A stretch of DNA of 64,000 bases from positions 867,490 through 931,489 of the forward strand of contig NZ_SMAI01000001.1 of assembly GCF_004346185.1 (NCBI RefSeq). The letters are read 5' to 3'. The translations under genes were made by a program, and so were the position numbers. Of the stretch, positions 29,591 to 37,443 are shown piece by piece (the stretch's first letter is position 1; every line of letters begins with the position of its first letter). The notes below the pieces were generated by a model. That model was not told where the DNA came from. It was given only the letters and a program-made list of their open reading frames with translations, and searched no databases. Source of the stretch: Aquabacter spiritensis (GTDB taxonomy: Bacteria > Pseudomonadota > Alphaproteobacteria > Rhizobiales > Xanthobacteraceae).

Positions 29591-29777
29591 TGCCGGCCTT
29601 CCACCGCTCGAAAGGCGATTCGTCAAGGGCCGGCGCCTCCGGTCCATCTTCTCCGACAACCTCTACGCGGCCATCTGGGTGCCCGGTCAGGCGCGCGCGC
29701 GTGTAACCTGCGGCACGCGCTGCCTTGAGGAGACGCGTTGCGTCGGATTGCCGAATGAGAGCTGGGCGCCTCGCCAT
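29580..29777 (-). CDS. 65-aa protein upstream of integrase
   Basis: The 65-residue protein starts MARRPALIRQSDATRLLKAAR, a basic segment with a possible helix, and ends in an acidic half (VEVVGEDGPEAPALDESPFERWKAGNAR). Its ATG at 29777 shares a base with the stop of the preceding 46-aa gene (TGATG) and has GGGAGG upstream. Its end overlaps the integrase start by 11 bases. In position it resembles an excisionase or small regulator of integration, but there is no recognisable excisionase fold, so the function is open. Confidence 0.7.
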   Translation of the reverse strand: MARRPALIRQSDATRLLKAARAAGYTRARLTGHPDGRVEVVGEDGPEAPALDESPFERWKAGNAR

Positions 29778-29917
29778 CACTGCACCTCCCAGAGTAAGAA
29801 TGCGGCCGCGCCCACCTTGCCCCCGTGCTTACGTCGCCCGACACACGGCGAGGAGGTGGGCTTGCCGTTGTTGGGCCGGCCGCCGGCCCGCAGGAGAGCC
29901 CCGTGCGTCAGGTTCAC
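29777..29917 (-). CDS. 46-aa basic protein in the head-integrase operon
   Basis: A GTG at 29917, one base after the gpW-like stop codon, opens a 46-residue frame rich in Gly, Lys and Arg (NLTHGALLRAGGRPNNGKPT...). It ends in a TGA that overlaps the next ATG as TGATG. The precise coupling on both sides is the evidence that it is translated. The family is not recognised. Confidence 0.5.
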   Translation of the reverse strand: MNLTHGALLRAGGRPNNGKPTSSPCVGRRKHGGKVGAAAFLLWEVQ

Positions 29918-29918
29918 T

Positions 29919-30137
29919 TCACACCCCCTTCGTCGAGAAGACGCGCACCGTGCCGATGCGCCCTGCCGCCGTCGCCGCGAGGCGGCGCTCCAGATCCGCG
30001 ATGGCACGGCCGAGTTCATCAAGGGAGCCGTATTGGTGGGAACGGCCATCGGAATACTGCACGCGCAGAATGCCGCGCCCGCGAATCTGGCGCAGCTCGG
30101 TGAGCTGCGCCTCCAATGTCGTGGCGTCCTCTGTCAT
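29919..30137 (-). CDS. gpW-like phage head-tail joining / head completion protein
   Basis: The 72-residue protein has the pattern of small gpW-type connector proteins: an N-terminal helix (LEAQLTELRQIR), a short beta hairpin (GILRVQYSDGRSHQYGSLDEL), a second helix (GRAIADLERRLAA) and a C-terminus VRVFSTKGV. Such proteins plug the portal and prepare the head to receive a tail. In lambda gpW lies between terminase and portal, but here the gene follows the capsid gene, two bases after its stop. Confidence 0.7.
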   Translation of the reverse strand: MTEDATTLEAQLTELRQIRGRGILRVQYSDGRSHQYGSLDELGRAIADLERRLAATAAGRIGTVRVFSTKGV

Positions 30138-30139
30138 GG

Positions 30140-31969
30140 TCAGCTCGCCGCCTTGGACGCGTACCAGCCGCGCCAGTCCACGAAGCCGGCGCCAAAGTCG
30201 AGGCGGACCTTGACCTTGACCCCGTCCACATCGAAACCCGCTTGCGTATCGATCTGCGGGCCAGGCTCGCCTTCCAGATAGGCATATTCGAGCCCATCCA
30301 CCTCGGCGGGGTCCGCGACCAGATACCAGCGCCCCGTATCGGCGAGGCGCGACTCGACCACCACCGAAAGCTTCGACGTGAAGACATTCACGTCGTCCAC
30401 CTTGGCGGGAGTGATCGCGGCCACAAGGGTTTCCGCCAGCGTCTCCAACTCGGGCGGCACCAGCAGGCTCTTCGGCGTCACCGCGATGGGCTCTGCAACC
30501 AGTCCTTTCTGCCGGCGCATGGCGACGCGGGCGGCCGTGAGGCTGTCGGTGGAAAGCGCCACCGTTCCCGTGTTGCCGTGGTTGGCGTGGAACAGGCCGA
30601 AGCCGTCAGAAAGGGTCGGTCCGGCACCGGCATTGCCGGTGAGCAGGTTCACGAGGAACTGCGCCTCGAACGCCGCCGCCGCTCGCCCCATGCGGCGGGC
30701 GAGGTCGGAGAAGGCGCCGAGGTCATCGTTCACCAGCGACTGGCGCGTGATGGAGATGATGCGGCCGAAGGTGTCGATCTTGTACGACTCCTTTGCCTCC
30801 GCCAGTCCGCCATATTTGAACTCGCCGCCTTCCAGCACCTTTTCGAGGGTCGGGGCCTCGGAGAGCTGGAGCCGGTGCTTGGCGCGGAAGTCGCGGTTCG
30901 TGGTCTCGCGGCCAAGCTGGCGCACGGCGGCCGTAGCAGTGCGGTAGCCGTCGCGCAGCGTGCGCCCAACCGTGTCGCCAAGGATCAGCGGGAAATCGCT
31001 GGTGCTGAGCGCCCGCTCGATCACGGCGGCGGAGGAAAGGCCTCCGGTCGCGATGCCCCGGGTGCGCAGGCAATCGCGGGCGATCTCCGGCATCGAAAGG
31101 CCGAGATAGGCGCGGGCCGGTTCGGAAGGCGCGTGGGCCGGGTTGGCACGGGCATAAAGCGCCTCGCCGATGGCGGTCGCGCGCAAGGCTGGGTCGGTGT
31201 GATCCACCCCGAAATTGATGGTGGTGGTGCGCACCTGCGCCGCGCCGGCGGAACGGGTGCGCATGGCTTCGAAGGCGGCGGCGCGGGCGGTCTCGACCGT
31301 CGCCGAAGCATCCACCTGGCTGTTCACCCACCCCTGATCAAGCTGGGCCACGGTGGCGATGGAGCGGATCTCCGCATTGACGGCGGCCCGGTCCGCGGGC
31401 GCCGTGATGGTGGGGGCCGCCGCGGCGGGCGGGTTGGCGCCAGCCGGATCGGCGGGCACAGTGGGGGCCGGCATGGTCTCACCTCGAATGGTGGCCTGAC
31501 GGTCGGCGGGAATGGGGACGATGGAGAGTTCCACCGGGCTCCAGCGGGTCGCGGTCTTCACGCGCTGCCCGGCCTCGGTGGTCTCCTTCCAGTCGTGAAT
31601 GACGTACCCCACGGACACACCGCGCAGGTGGCCATCGAGGATGTCTTGAATGATCGGGTCAACATCCGCCCGGCGGGACAATCTGATGATGGCGCGGGCT
31701 TCTCGGTTCCCGCCGACCGTCCAGGCCTTCTGGACGGAACCCAGCACGTCAGTCAGATCGCCCCGCCGGTGGCTGTTGAGGACCGGCGCGCCGATAAAGG
31801 CAGACCAGTCCTGTTCAAGGGAGAGGCGCTCGACGAAGCCGCCACGCACATCCATGCGCGACACGTCAGATCCGGTCGAGAACACCACCTCGAGGGTGCG
31901 CGCCTCCGGGTTCCAGCTCGTCGCCGCGAGCGGCGCGCGGCGGGTGACGATATCGGCGGGCGCGTTCAT
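30140..31969 (-). CDS. Prohead protease / major capsid protein fusion
   Basis: The 609-residue protein joins two phage functions. Residues 1 to about 185 are an HK97-type prohead serine protease domain, with FVERLSLEQDW, PVLNSHRRGDLTDVLGSV containing the candidate catalytic His, and GVSVGY containing the candidate Ser. A Pro/Ala-rich linker follows at about 185-215. From about residue 220 a Mu gpT-like major capsid domain runs to the end, with ESYKIDTFGRIISITRQSLVNDDLGAF. Fusing the two means the protease must cut itself free or act within the shell. It overlaps the portal gene by four bases. Confidence 0.88.
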   Translation of the reverse strand: MNAPADIVTRRAPLAATSWNPEARTLEVVFSTGSDVSRMDVRGGFVERLSLEQDWSAFIGAPVLNSHRRGDLTDVLGSVQKAWTVGGNREARAIIRLSRRADVDPIIQDILDGHLRGVSVGYVIHDWKETTEAGQRVKTATRWSPVELSIVPIPADRQATIRGETMPAPTVPADPAGANPPAAAAPTITAPADRAAVNAEIRSIATVAQLDQGWVNSQVDASATVETARAAAFEAMRTRSAGAAQVRTTTINFGVDHTDPALRATAIGEALYARANPAHAPSEPARAYLGLSMPEIARDCLRTRGIATGGLSSAAVIERALSTSDFPLILGDTVGRTLRDGYRTATAAVRQLGRETTNRDFRAKHRLQLSEAPTLEKVLEGGEFKYGGLAEAKESYKIDTFGRIISITRQSLVNDDLGAFSDLARRMGRAAAAFEAQFLVNLLTGNAGAGPTLSDGFGLFHANHGNTGTVALSTDSLTAARVAMRRQKGLVAEPIAVTPKSLLVPPELETLAETLVAAITPAKVDDVNVFTSKLSVVVESRLADTGRWYLVADPAEVDGLEYAYLEGEPGPQIDTQAGFDVDGVKVKVRLDFGAGFVDWRGWYASKAAS

Positions 31970-33417
31970 ACAGCATCCTCCTCCGGGGCAAGGTCCTCTT
32001 TCGGAGCAAGCGCGCCGGGGCCGGTGGTGATCGCTCCGAATGCCAAGCCGAGGCCCGCCGCGCGGGCCGTGTCAGCGGCAATCTCGGCGTCCAGAGCTTC
32101 CAGATCATAGCCCCGCGCGGCGACAGCCTGCCGGCGGCTCATGAGGCCCGCGCCGATGGCGGCGATCTCCGCCTCTGCGTCCTTCTTGGGGTCCACCCAT
32201 TCCTGGCGCGGTGTGATCCAGCGGGCGCCAAGCCAAGGCTCAGGGTCGCGCTCGAACCCTGGAGCGGCAATCCGTCCCGAGAGAATCTCGGTGGTGACGA
32301 ACCGCCGCCACACTGGGCGGCAAAGCTGGAACACCAGCACATGGTGCTGGATGGCCTCCACCCTGCGGCGGAACTCCACAAGGCCGGCGCGGATGGAGGA
32401 ATAATTCGTGTCGGAGAGGTCGCCCGTCAGAGTCTCATAGGGGACGCCGAGCCCCACCGCGATCTCGCGGGCCGTCACCTTCATGAACTCGATGACTTCA
32501 GAACCCACATTGGCCGGATCGGAAAAGCGGATGTCCTGGCCGGGCAGAAGCACCTTCAGGCTTCCCGGCTCCATGCCGCCATCCAGATTGCCCAGGCCGT
32601 CGCCCGCGCCTTGGAAGTCTGCCGGCACACCATTGGGATCGGTGATGAAGCCCGTGAGCAGCGCGGCAACCTTCTGGCGCATGAGCTGGGCATCGGACGC
32701 GGCGTCATAATCCGCGAGGCGCAGCAGCGCGGGGGCGAACCAGGAGAGGCCGCGCACCTGGCCGGGCACGTCGGCTCGGAACAGGTGGCACACATCCTCG
32801 GCGGGCAGGCGCACCGTATCCAGCACGGTGCCGAGCGGCAGGCCGGGCCGCTCACGGAAGGCGTGATAGGCGAGCCGCCGGCCGGACGAATCAAACTCGA
32901 CACCGGCCACGATGCGCACACCGCCGCCCGCGTCCCGGTGCAAGGCTGGGTCCACCTGTTCCGCGTCGAGCAGGCGCACCTTCAGCGTGGCGCGCTCGTC
33001 ATGGGTAAGGGTGGCGAAGGCTTCGCCGTCCACCACCATGCGGCGGGCGGCCAGCGCCTGGAGGCCGTAGAAGTCGGTGCAGCCCTCGGCGTCGGCCGCG
33101 TCCGTCCACCGCTCGAAGCTGGCATTCAGGTCGGCGCGCACAGCTCCATCGGGATGGGTGGATTGCGGCTTGATTCCGGTGCCCACGAGGGCGGAACCCC
33201 AGGCGTCCGCGCCGGATGCCGCCAGCGGATTATTCGCCACCAGCGCCCGCGCCCGCTTGCCCACCGGTCCCCGCGCGGCGAGCTGCGCCGCGATCTGGTT
33301 GGGCATGTCGACGAAGCCGCGCCACCGGCGCCCGCCGCCGGCCGCGTCATAGGAGCGGGCGGAAGGCTTGCCGAAGGAAAGGATGCGAGCGAGGAAGCGG
33401 TTCATAGCTTGACTCAC
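31966..33417 (-). CDS. Phage portal protein, lambda family
   Basis: The 483-residue protein is a lambda gpB-type portal, the dodecameric ring through which DNA enters and leaves the capsid. Typical features are the N-terminal RARALVANNPLAASGADAWGSALVGTGI, CTDFYGLQALAARRMVVDGEAF, and YSSIRAGLVEFRRRVEAIQH. The start overlaps the upstream gene's stop by four bases and the end overlaps the protease-capsid start by four bases, so the head genes form one tightly coupled operon. Confidence 0.92.
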   Translation of the reverse strand: MSQAMNRFLARILSFGKPSARSYDAAGGGRRWRGFVDMPNQIAAQLAARGPVGKRARALVANNPLAASGADAWGSALVGTGIKPQSTHPDGAVRADLNASFERWTDAADAEGCTDFYGLQALAARRMVVDGEAFATLTHDERATLKVRLLDAEQVDPALHRDAGGGVRIVAGVEFDSSGRRLAYHAFRERPGLPLGTVLDTVRLPAEDVCHLFRADVPGQVRGLSWFAPALLRLADYDAASDAQLMRQKVAALLTGFITDPNGVPADFQGAGDGLGNLDGGMEPGSLKVLLPGQDIRFSDPANVGSEVIEFMKVTAREIAVGLGVPYETLTGDLSDTNYSSIRAGLVEFRRRVEAIQHHVLVFQLCRPVWRRFVTTEILSGRIAAPGFERDPEPWLGARWITPRQEWVDPKKDAEAEIAAIGAGLMSRRQAVAARGYDLEALDAEIAADTARAAGLGLAFGAITTGPGALAPKEDLAPEEDAV

Positions 33418-33908
33418 AGGGTCCCCAAACGCTGGAGCACCCGAGCCTGAAGATCCGAGAAGTCGAGGCCGAAGAAGGCGCAGCCCTCACCCCCGCTATA
33501 TTGGTTGGTGCCGCCGAAGGTGCTCACCTTGGCGAAGCTCTTAGGATTGCCACGCACGGGCCGGCACACCACGAAGAGATGACCGCCCTCGGGGCGACGG
33601 AAGTCCTCGAAGATTAGGCCTTCGAAGCGCTCGGAGCTGGCGAAGTGAGCGGACTCCTCCAAACCGATGCCCATGGCGGACACCTCGCCGAGAATCGCCC
33701 AGCGCATAATGTCGCCCCAAACCATCATGCGCTTGCGGTCCATGATGATGGGCTCGCCGCGCTCGAAGGGCAGATCCACTCGTGCGCGGATTACCCGCTG
33801 ACGCGACTGCTCCACGCCTGTGAGGATGGATTGCTCACGCGGATCAAAGAACCGACCGAAAACGAGGTCAGGGTAGAGCATCTCAGTCATTGGAGTTCCA
33901 GATTCCAT
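33414..33908 (-). CDS. 164-aa protein of unknown function upstream of the portal gene
   Basis: The protein is soluble, mixed alpha/beta by composition, and has no signal or membrane segment. Notable parts are FGRFFDPREQSILTGVEQSRQRVIRARVDLPFERGEP and the Gly-rich VSTFGGTNQYSGGEGCAFFGLD. It may start at 33908 or at the second Met at 33890. Its stop overlaps the portal start by four bases. In lambda-type modules this position holds gpW, but this protein is too long and does not look like gpW, and it is not recognised as a head protein. It could be cargo. Confidence 0.65.
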   Translation of the reverse strand: MESGTPMTEMLYPDLVFGRFFDPREQSILTGVEQSRQRVIRARVDLPFERGEPIIMDRKRMMVWGDIMRWAILGEVSAMGIGLEESAHFASSERFEGLIFEDFRRPEGGHLFVVCRPVRGNPKSFAKVSTFGGTNQYSGGEGCAFFGLDFSDLQARVLQRLGTL

Positions 33909-33968
33909 ATCTGCTACATCATGAAGCTATAATCGCAGCTAATATGGAAATTTGCAAGCCGTCCACGG

Positions 33969-34478
33969 TCAAGCCCGGCTCGCTCGGGTAGCGGCTTGGG
34001 CCATGCCCCACAGCATCTTGTCGAGGTCGTCCGCCGCGAGCGTTGCAGCCAACTCGTCGCTCACCGGCTCGCCGTAGATGGCCGCTTGGTAAGAGGCCAT
34101 GCACCCCATCTTTTTGGCGAACAGGTAGCGCAGCTGGACCGCGAACCCCTCGACCGTCGACGCTTGATGCCGCTCGATCTGGTCTCCGTAGAAATCTATG
34201 GCCTGATAGTAAGGTTCGTGATCGGCATCCGTGCCACCATTGGGCAGGAGCACGTCGCACGCATACTCAAAAGCCCGCTGCGCCTTCACGTACCCGGCCC
34301 AGGCGGCGAGCAAGGCCTTGTCGGGGTGCGCTTCCGCCGTCACGTCGACGGCTGCGCCAACCGGGGCCGCGCTGCCCACCAAGGCCAGTGCGCCAAGCGC
34401 GGAGGCCCTCCCCAGAAGAGCGCGGCGACTGGTTTCGGGCAAAGAGGGGGCGTTTGCCCCCGAGCTGTGCTTGGGCAT
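33969..34478 (-). CDS. Tat-signal protein of unknown function
   Basis: The 169-residue protein begins with a clear twin-arginine signal: TSRRALLGRASALGALALVGSAAPVGA, with a cleavage site near residue 43. The mature part is helical and rich in Ala, Tyr and acidic residues (WAGYVKAQRAFEYACDVLLPNGGTDADHEPYYQAIDFYGDQIERHQ). An exported protein inside a capsid operon is unexpected, and it suggests cargo expressed in the lysogen. It is divergent from the XRE gene, so a shared, regulated promoter lies at 34479-34572. Confidence 0.7.
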   Translation of the reverse strand: MPKHSSGANAPSLPETSRRALLGRASALGALALVGSAAPVGAAVDVTAEAHPDKALLAAWAGYVKAQRAFEYACDVLLPNGGTDADHEPYYQAIDFYGDQIERHQASTVEGFAVQLRYLFAKKMGCMASYQAAIYGEPVSDELAATLAADDLDKMLWGMAQAATRASRA

Positions 34479-34550
34479 TGACTTGCTCCGGTTGAGCGTG
34501 ATGTGCTACATTGGGCACCATGCTAAATTTTGGATCAGAAGTCAAACACC

Positions 34551-34568
34551 ATGCGCAACATTGTGCAT
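34551..34568. promoter_or_regulatory. Operator-like dyad upstream of the XRE gene
   Basis: ATGCGCAACATTGTGCAT is an imperfect palindrome (14 of 18 bases symmetric) that ends five bases before the XRE start codon, in the divergent gap. A related TACATTGGGCACCATGC lies about 40 bases upstream. Such sites are typical targets of small Cro-like regulators encoded next door, so autoregulation is likely. Confidence 0.45.
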
Positions 34569-34572
34569 TAAG

Positions 34573-34821
34573 ATGATTGCACCCGCACAATGCCGCGCTG
34601 CGCGCGCGTTGCTGGAGATGGATCAAGCGGTGCTCGCGAGCGCGGCCAACGTCTCACGCAACACGATTGTTGATTTCGAGAAGGGGCGACGTGTCCCCAC
34701 CCCCAACAACCTTGCGGCCATCCAGCGCGCCCTGGAGGCCGCCGGCGTCGAGTTCATCGCGGAGAACGGCGGCGGGCCGGGCGTGCGGCTGCGGGACAGG
34801 AAGGAAATGTCACATGCCTGA
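34573..34821 (+). CDS. XRE-family helix-turn-helix regulator
   Basis: The 82-residue protein is a single HTH domain: CRAARALLEMDQAVLASAANVSRNTIVDFEKGRRVPTPNNLAAIQRALEAAGVEF is the classic Xre pattern, with a short C-terminal tail (NGGGPGVRLRD). Its orientation is opposite to the head operon, and it overlaps the following membrane-protein gene by eight bases, so the two are coupled. It probably controls both this pair and the divergent Tat-signal gene. Confidence 0.88.
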   Translation: MIAPAQCRAARALLEMDQAVLASAANVSRNTIVDFEKGRRVPTPNNLAAIQRALEAAGVEFIAENGGGPGVRLRDRKEMSHA

Positions 34822-35296
34822 CGGGGGGCCATCTTACGACTACCCGCGAGCGGGCTATGAGCAACTTCTCTTTAAAGCAAATGCCGCCGGGATTACAGTT
34901 TATTCAATATCAATTGCTACATTAATGGCAGGAAAAGAAGTACGAATTCCATTAATTGCATTTCTTCCACTCTGGTTATATTTTTTTGGTCTTCTTTTTG
35001 GTTTTTTCGTCTACGCAATCAGCATGCAGATTGTCGAAGACATGTGGCGCAGAAAAAAACGGAAGGAGGCTCTGGATCTTTTAGAGAAAACAGAATCCAT
35101 TCGAACGCGGGAACCATTACTTAACAATATATACAATGAAGGAGTAGCCGCAGTCGAATTGGCAACATCGCAGCTCATGACACCGGAGAAAAAAGTAGAA
35201 TTAGAAAATAATTCCGCTAAAATATATATATATTCTGGATACGCGTTTATATTAGGCACGTTATCAGCGCTTTTATGTGCGATGTTTGCATTTTAA
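34814..35296 (+). CDS. AT-rich membrane protein of unknown function, coupled to the XRE regulator
   Basis: The 160-residue protein has hydrophobic segments at about residues 25-40, 47-72 and 138-158. Between the second and third is a charged, probably coiled-coil region (DMWRRKKRKEALDLLEKTESIRT). Base composition changes abruptly to AT-rich at about 34860 and returns to the local norm at about 35330, and codons such as ATA, AAT and TTA are frequent, so this gene came from a different source. Its coupling to a regulator and placement as an inverted insert among head genes suggest an accessory effector, such as superinfection exclusion or defence. That is inference. Confidence 0.7.
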   Translation: MPDGGPSYDYPRAGYEQLLFKANAAGITVYSISIATLMAGKEVRIPLIAFLPLWLYFFGLLFGFFVYAISMQIVEDMWRRKKRKEALDLLEKTESIRTREPLLNNIYNEGVAAVELATSQLMTPEKKVELENNSAKIYIYSGYAFILGTLSALLCAMFAF

Positions 35297-35590
35297 ACAC
35301 ACTAAAGACACCAAAATTCTAAGGCGTCCCCTTCCCCGTATGTGTAGTCGACATCCGATTTTCGCCCGCTCCCAGCGGCCTATGATATCCCCGGCGGCCA
35401 GCATCCGTTCGACTTCATCGCGAGCAAGCATTCCCGAGTTGATGATGAGCGCCCGGCCACAGCGCTGGCAGCTCGATCGGTTGCGGAAGCGGTAGCCGGG
35501 ATGCCGCCGCCACGGTCTCATTTCATGACCATTTGCCTGCGCGCGTTTCATAGCCGCCATTTTTGCTTCGGTTTCCTTCAATCGCTCCAT
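35273..35590 (-). CDS. 105-aa zinc-ribbon-like protein after the large terminase
   Basis: The ATG at 35590 follows a GGGAGG and lies two bases after the terminase stop. The 105-residue protein is basic with two CxxC pairs (CQRCGRALI and CLKCKHRT at the very end), suggesting a zinc ribbon split by a helical insert (LARDEVERMLAAGDIIGRWERAK). Its C-terminus overlaps the end of the AT-rich membrane gene on the other strand by 24 bases. The position would suit a packaging-associated protein, but the family is not recognised. Confidence 0.6.
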   Translation of the reverse strand: MERLKETEAKMAAMKRAQANGHEMRPWRRHPGYRFRNRSSCQRCGRALIINSGMLARDEVERMLAAGDIIGRWERAKIGCRLHIRGRGRLRILVSLVCLKCKHRT

Positions 35591-35592
35591 GA

Positions 35593-37443
35593 CTACCCTC
35601 CCATCCATCTACTCGTAATCAGGCGCCCTGTTTCTTGCCCCAGCCCGGGGGAAGTTCGGACGGGCACAGGCGCGCCTGGCGGCGACGGTCGATCGCCAAT
35701 CCTTATCCCAATCGCTCCCAGTCCCTGCAGGGCAGCATAGGCGTACACGCGGCAGTCGAGCGCCTCGTTCCTCACGCCCGGATCCTTCCGCCACTCACGC
35801 ACGGGCACGCCCCTGCGCCAGCTCTTGATGAGCCGCTCGGCGCCGAGCTGGCGGAAATAGTCCAGGTCCCGACCCGCCGGGAAGTGGCAATAGCCGGGCC
35901 CTTCGCCCGTGAGGCGCAGGCGATTGGTGACCACCTCCTTCGCCGCATCCACGCCCACGATGAAGGGCGCCATGAGCTTGGCCCGGTCCTTCGGCTTCGG
36001 CGGGCGCCGGGGCCAGACGGGAAGGCCGGGGCCGGCGCGCCCCTTGATCGCCCACACCCGCCGCGCGCCGCGGTCCCGCGCGAACCGGTAGACCGTCTGC
36101 GTATGATGGCCGCCCGAATCGATGGCGACGGCGCGGATCGGCAGTGCGCCGGCCAGCAGGTGGCCGAAGGTTCGCAGAAGCTCTGCGTCCAATGCCCGCC
36201 AAACCTCGGGCTCGGCCGGGTTGCCCCATAGAACGCTATATTCCAGCGACCACGATTCCTCGCCCGCACCCCAGCCCACAATCTCCAATTCGAGCCGGTC
36301 GCCCTGCACGTCCACGCCGGCGGTCAAAACCGCGACACCCCCGGGCAGGCCCTCGCCCCATTCCTCGAGGCGCGAGAGGAAGCCGGCCGCTTCAATGGCC
36401 GAGTCGTCCCGGTCCTCGAACGGCTCGCCGAGCTTAAGGTTCGTCCAGGCCTTCAGCCGGGCCGGGTCTTCCTTCGATGCCAGGAAGTCAGCGGCAATTT
36501 CTGCCCAGCTCTCAAACGGAGAATAGAGTGCCGAGAGGTGGAAGCCAGCCGTGCGGCCGTCCCCTGCGGCCGTGGCGCGCCATTCGCCACGCGCCAGCAG
36601 CGCCGGTTTGTCCGCCTCCTCAATGATGCCGCCGCACGCCTCGCAGGCGTAAAAGGCCCTGCCCGGCTCGCGCTCCGGCCAGGTCACGCCGCGCCACACG
36701 AGCACCTGGTAAGCGGCGCAGTGGGGGCAAGGCACGAAGAAGCGCCGCCGATCGCTCTCAGCATAGGCCTTCTCGATGCGGGAAAGTCCCGCCTCGGTGG
36801 GGGTCGAGATAAGGAATACCTTGCGCCGGCCTCGGAAGGTCACAGTGCGCTGGACAGCCAGCGCAACCGGATCGCCTTCCCCGTCCGCGTCGGCGGGGAA
36901 GGCATCCACCTCGTCGAGCACAAGATAGCGCGCCGGGGTGGAGCGCAGGCCGGTGGCGGAGTTGGCGCCGGTCATCACCAGTGCGCCGCCGGGGAACTCC
37001 TTCAGGCCGACCGTGTTGCCCGGATCCTTGGCGCGGGCGGGCGCGATCTTCTGCTTCAGTGCCGGCGTGCCATCAATGAGCGGGTCGATGCGAGTGCGCG
37101 AGTTCCGCCGCACCATGTCGATGGAGGGCCACACGGCGAGGATCAGGCCCGGCGCATGAGCGATCCAATAGCCGATGGCGTTGAGCCCCGCTTCGGTGCC
37201 GCCAGTCTGCGCGCCCTTCATCAACACCACGCGTTCCACCGGGGACGCGGTGGAGAGGCAATCCATGATCTCGCCGAGATAGGGCACGCGCGCGGTGCGC
37301 CAACGCCCGGGCTCGGCATTGGTGCCCGGGAGCACGCGGTGCTTGTCCGCCCATTCGGTGACGGTGAGCTGCGGCTCCGGCTCCAGGCCGGCGCGCCATG
37401 CGGCATCCACAAGTTCGGCAGTGAGCGTCGCCAGGTCAGCCAT
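35593..37443 (-). CDS. Phage terminase large subunit, GpA family
   Basis: The 616-residue ATPase-nuclease packages DNA into the prohead. The Walker A-like motif is in VLMKGAQTGGTEAG (about 73-86), Walker B in RYLVLDEVDAFPAD, and motif C near VFLISTPTEAGLS. A zinc-binding pair (PCPHC, CEACGG) lies near residue 245. The nuclease domain begins near AVLTAGVDVQGDRLELEIVGWG, whose Asp is a metal ligand. The ATG at 37443 overlaps the small subunit gene by eight bases (ATGGCTGA). Confidence 0.95.
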   Translation of the reverse strand: MADLATLTAELVDAAWRAGLEPEPQLTVTEWADKHRVLPGTNAEPGRWRTARVPYLGEIMDCLSTASPVERVVLMKGAQTGGTEAGLNAIGYWIAHAPGLILAVWPSIDMVRRNSRTRIDPLIDGTPALKQKIAPARAKDPGNTVGLKEFPGGALVMTGANSATGLRSTPARYLVLDEVDAFPADADGEGDPVALAVQRTVTFRGRRKVFLISTPTEAGLSRIEKAYAESDRRRFFVPCPHCAAYQVLVWRGVTWPEREPGRAFYACEACGGIIEEADKPALLARGEWRATAAGDGRTAGFHLSALYSPFESWAEIAADFLASKEDPARLKAWTNLKLGEPFEDRDDSAIEAAGFLSRLEEWGEGLPGGVAVLTAGVDVQGDRLELEIVGWGAGEESWSLEYSVLWGNPAEPEVWRALDAELLRTFGHLLAGALPIRAVAIDSGGHHTQTVYRFARDRGARRVWAIKGRAGPGLPVWPRRPPKPKDRAKLMAPFIVGVDAAKEVVTNRLRLTGEGPGYCHFPAGRDLDYFRQLGAERLIKSWRRGVPVREWRKDPGVRNEALDCRVYAYAALQGLGAIGIRIGDRPSPPGAPVPVRTSPGLGQETGRLITSRWMGG

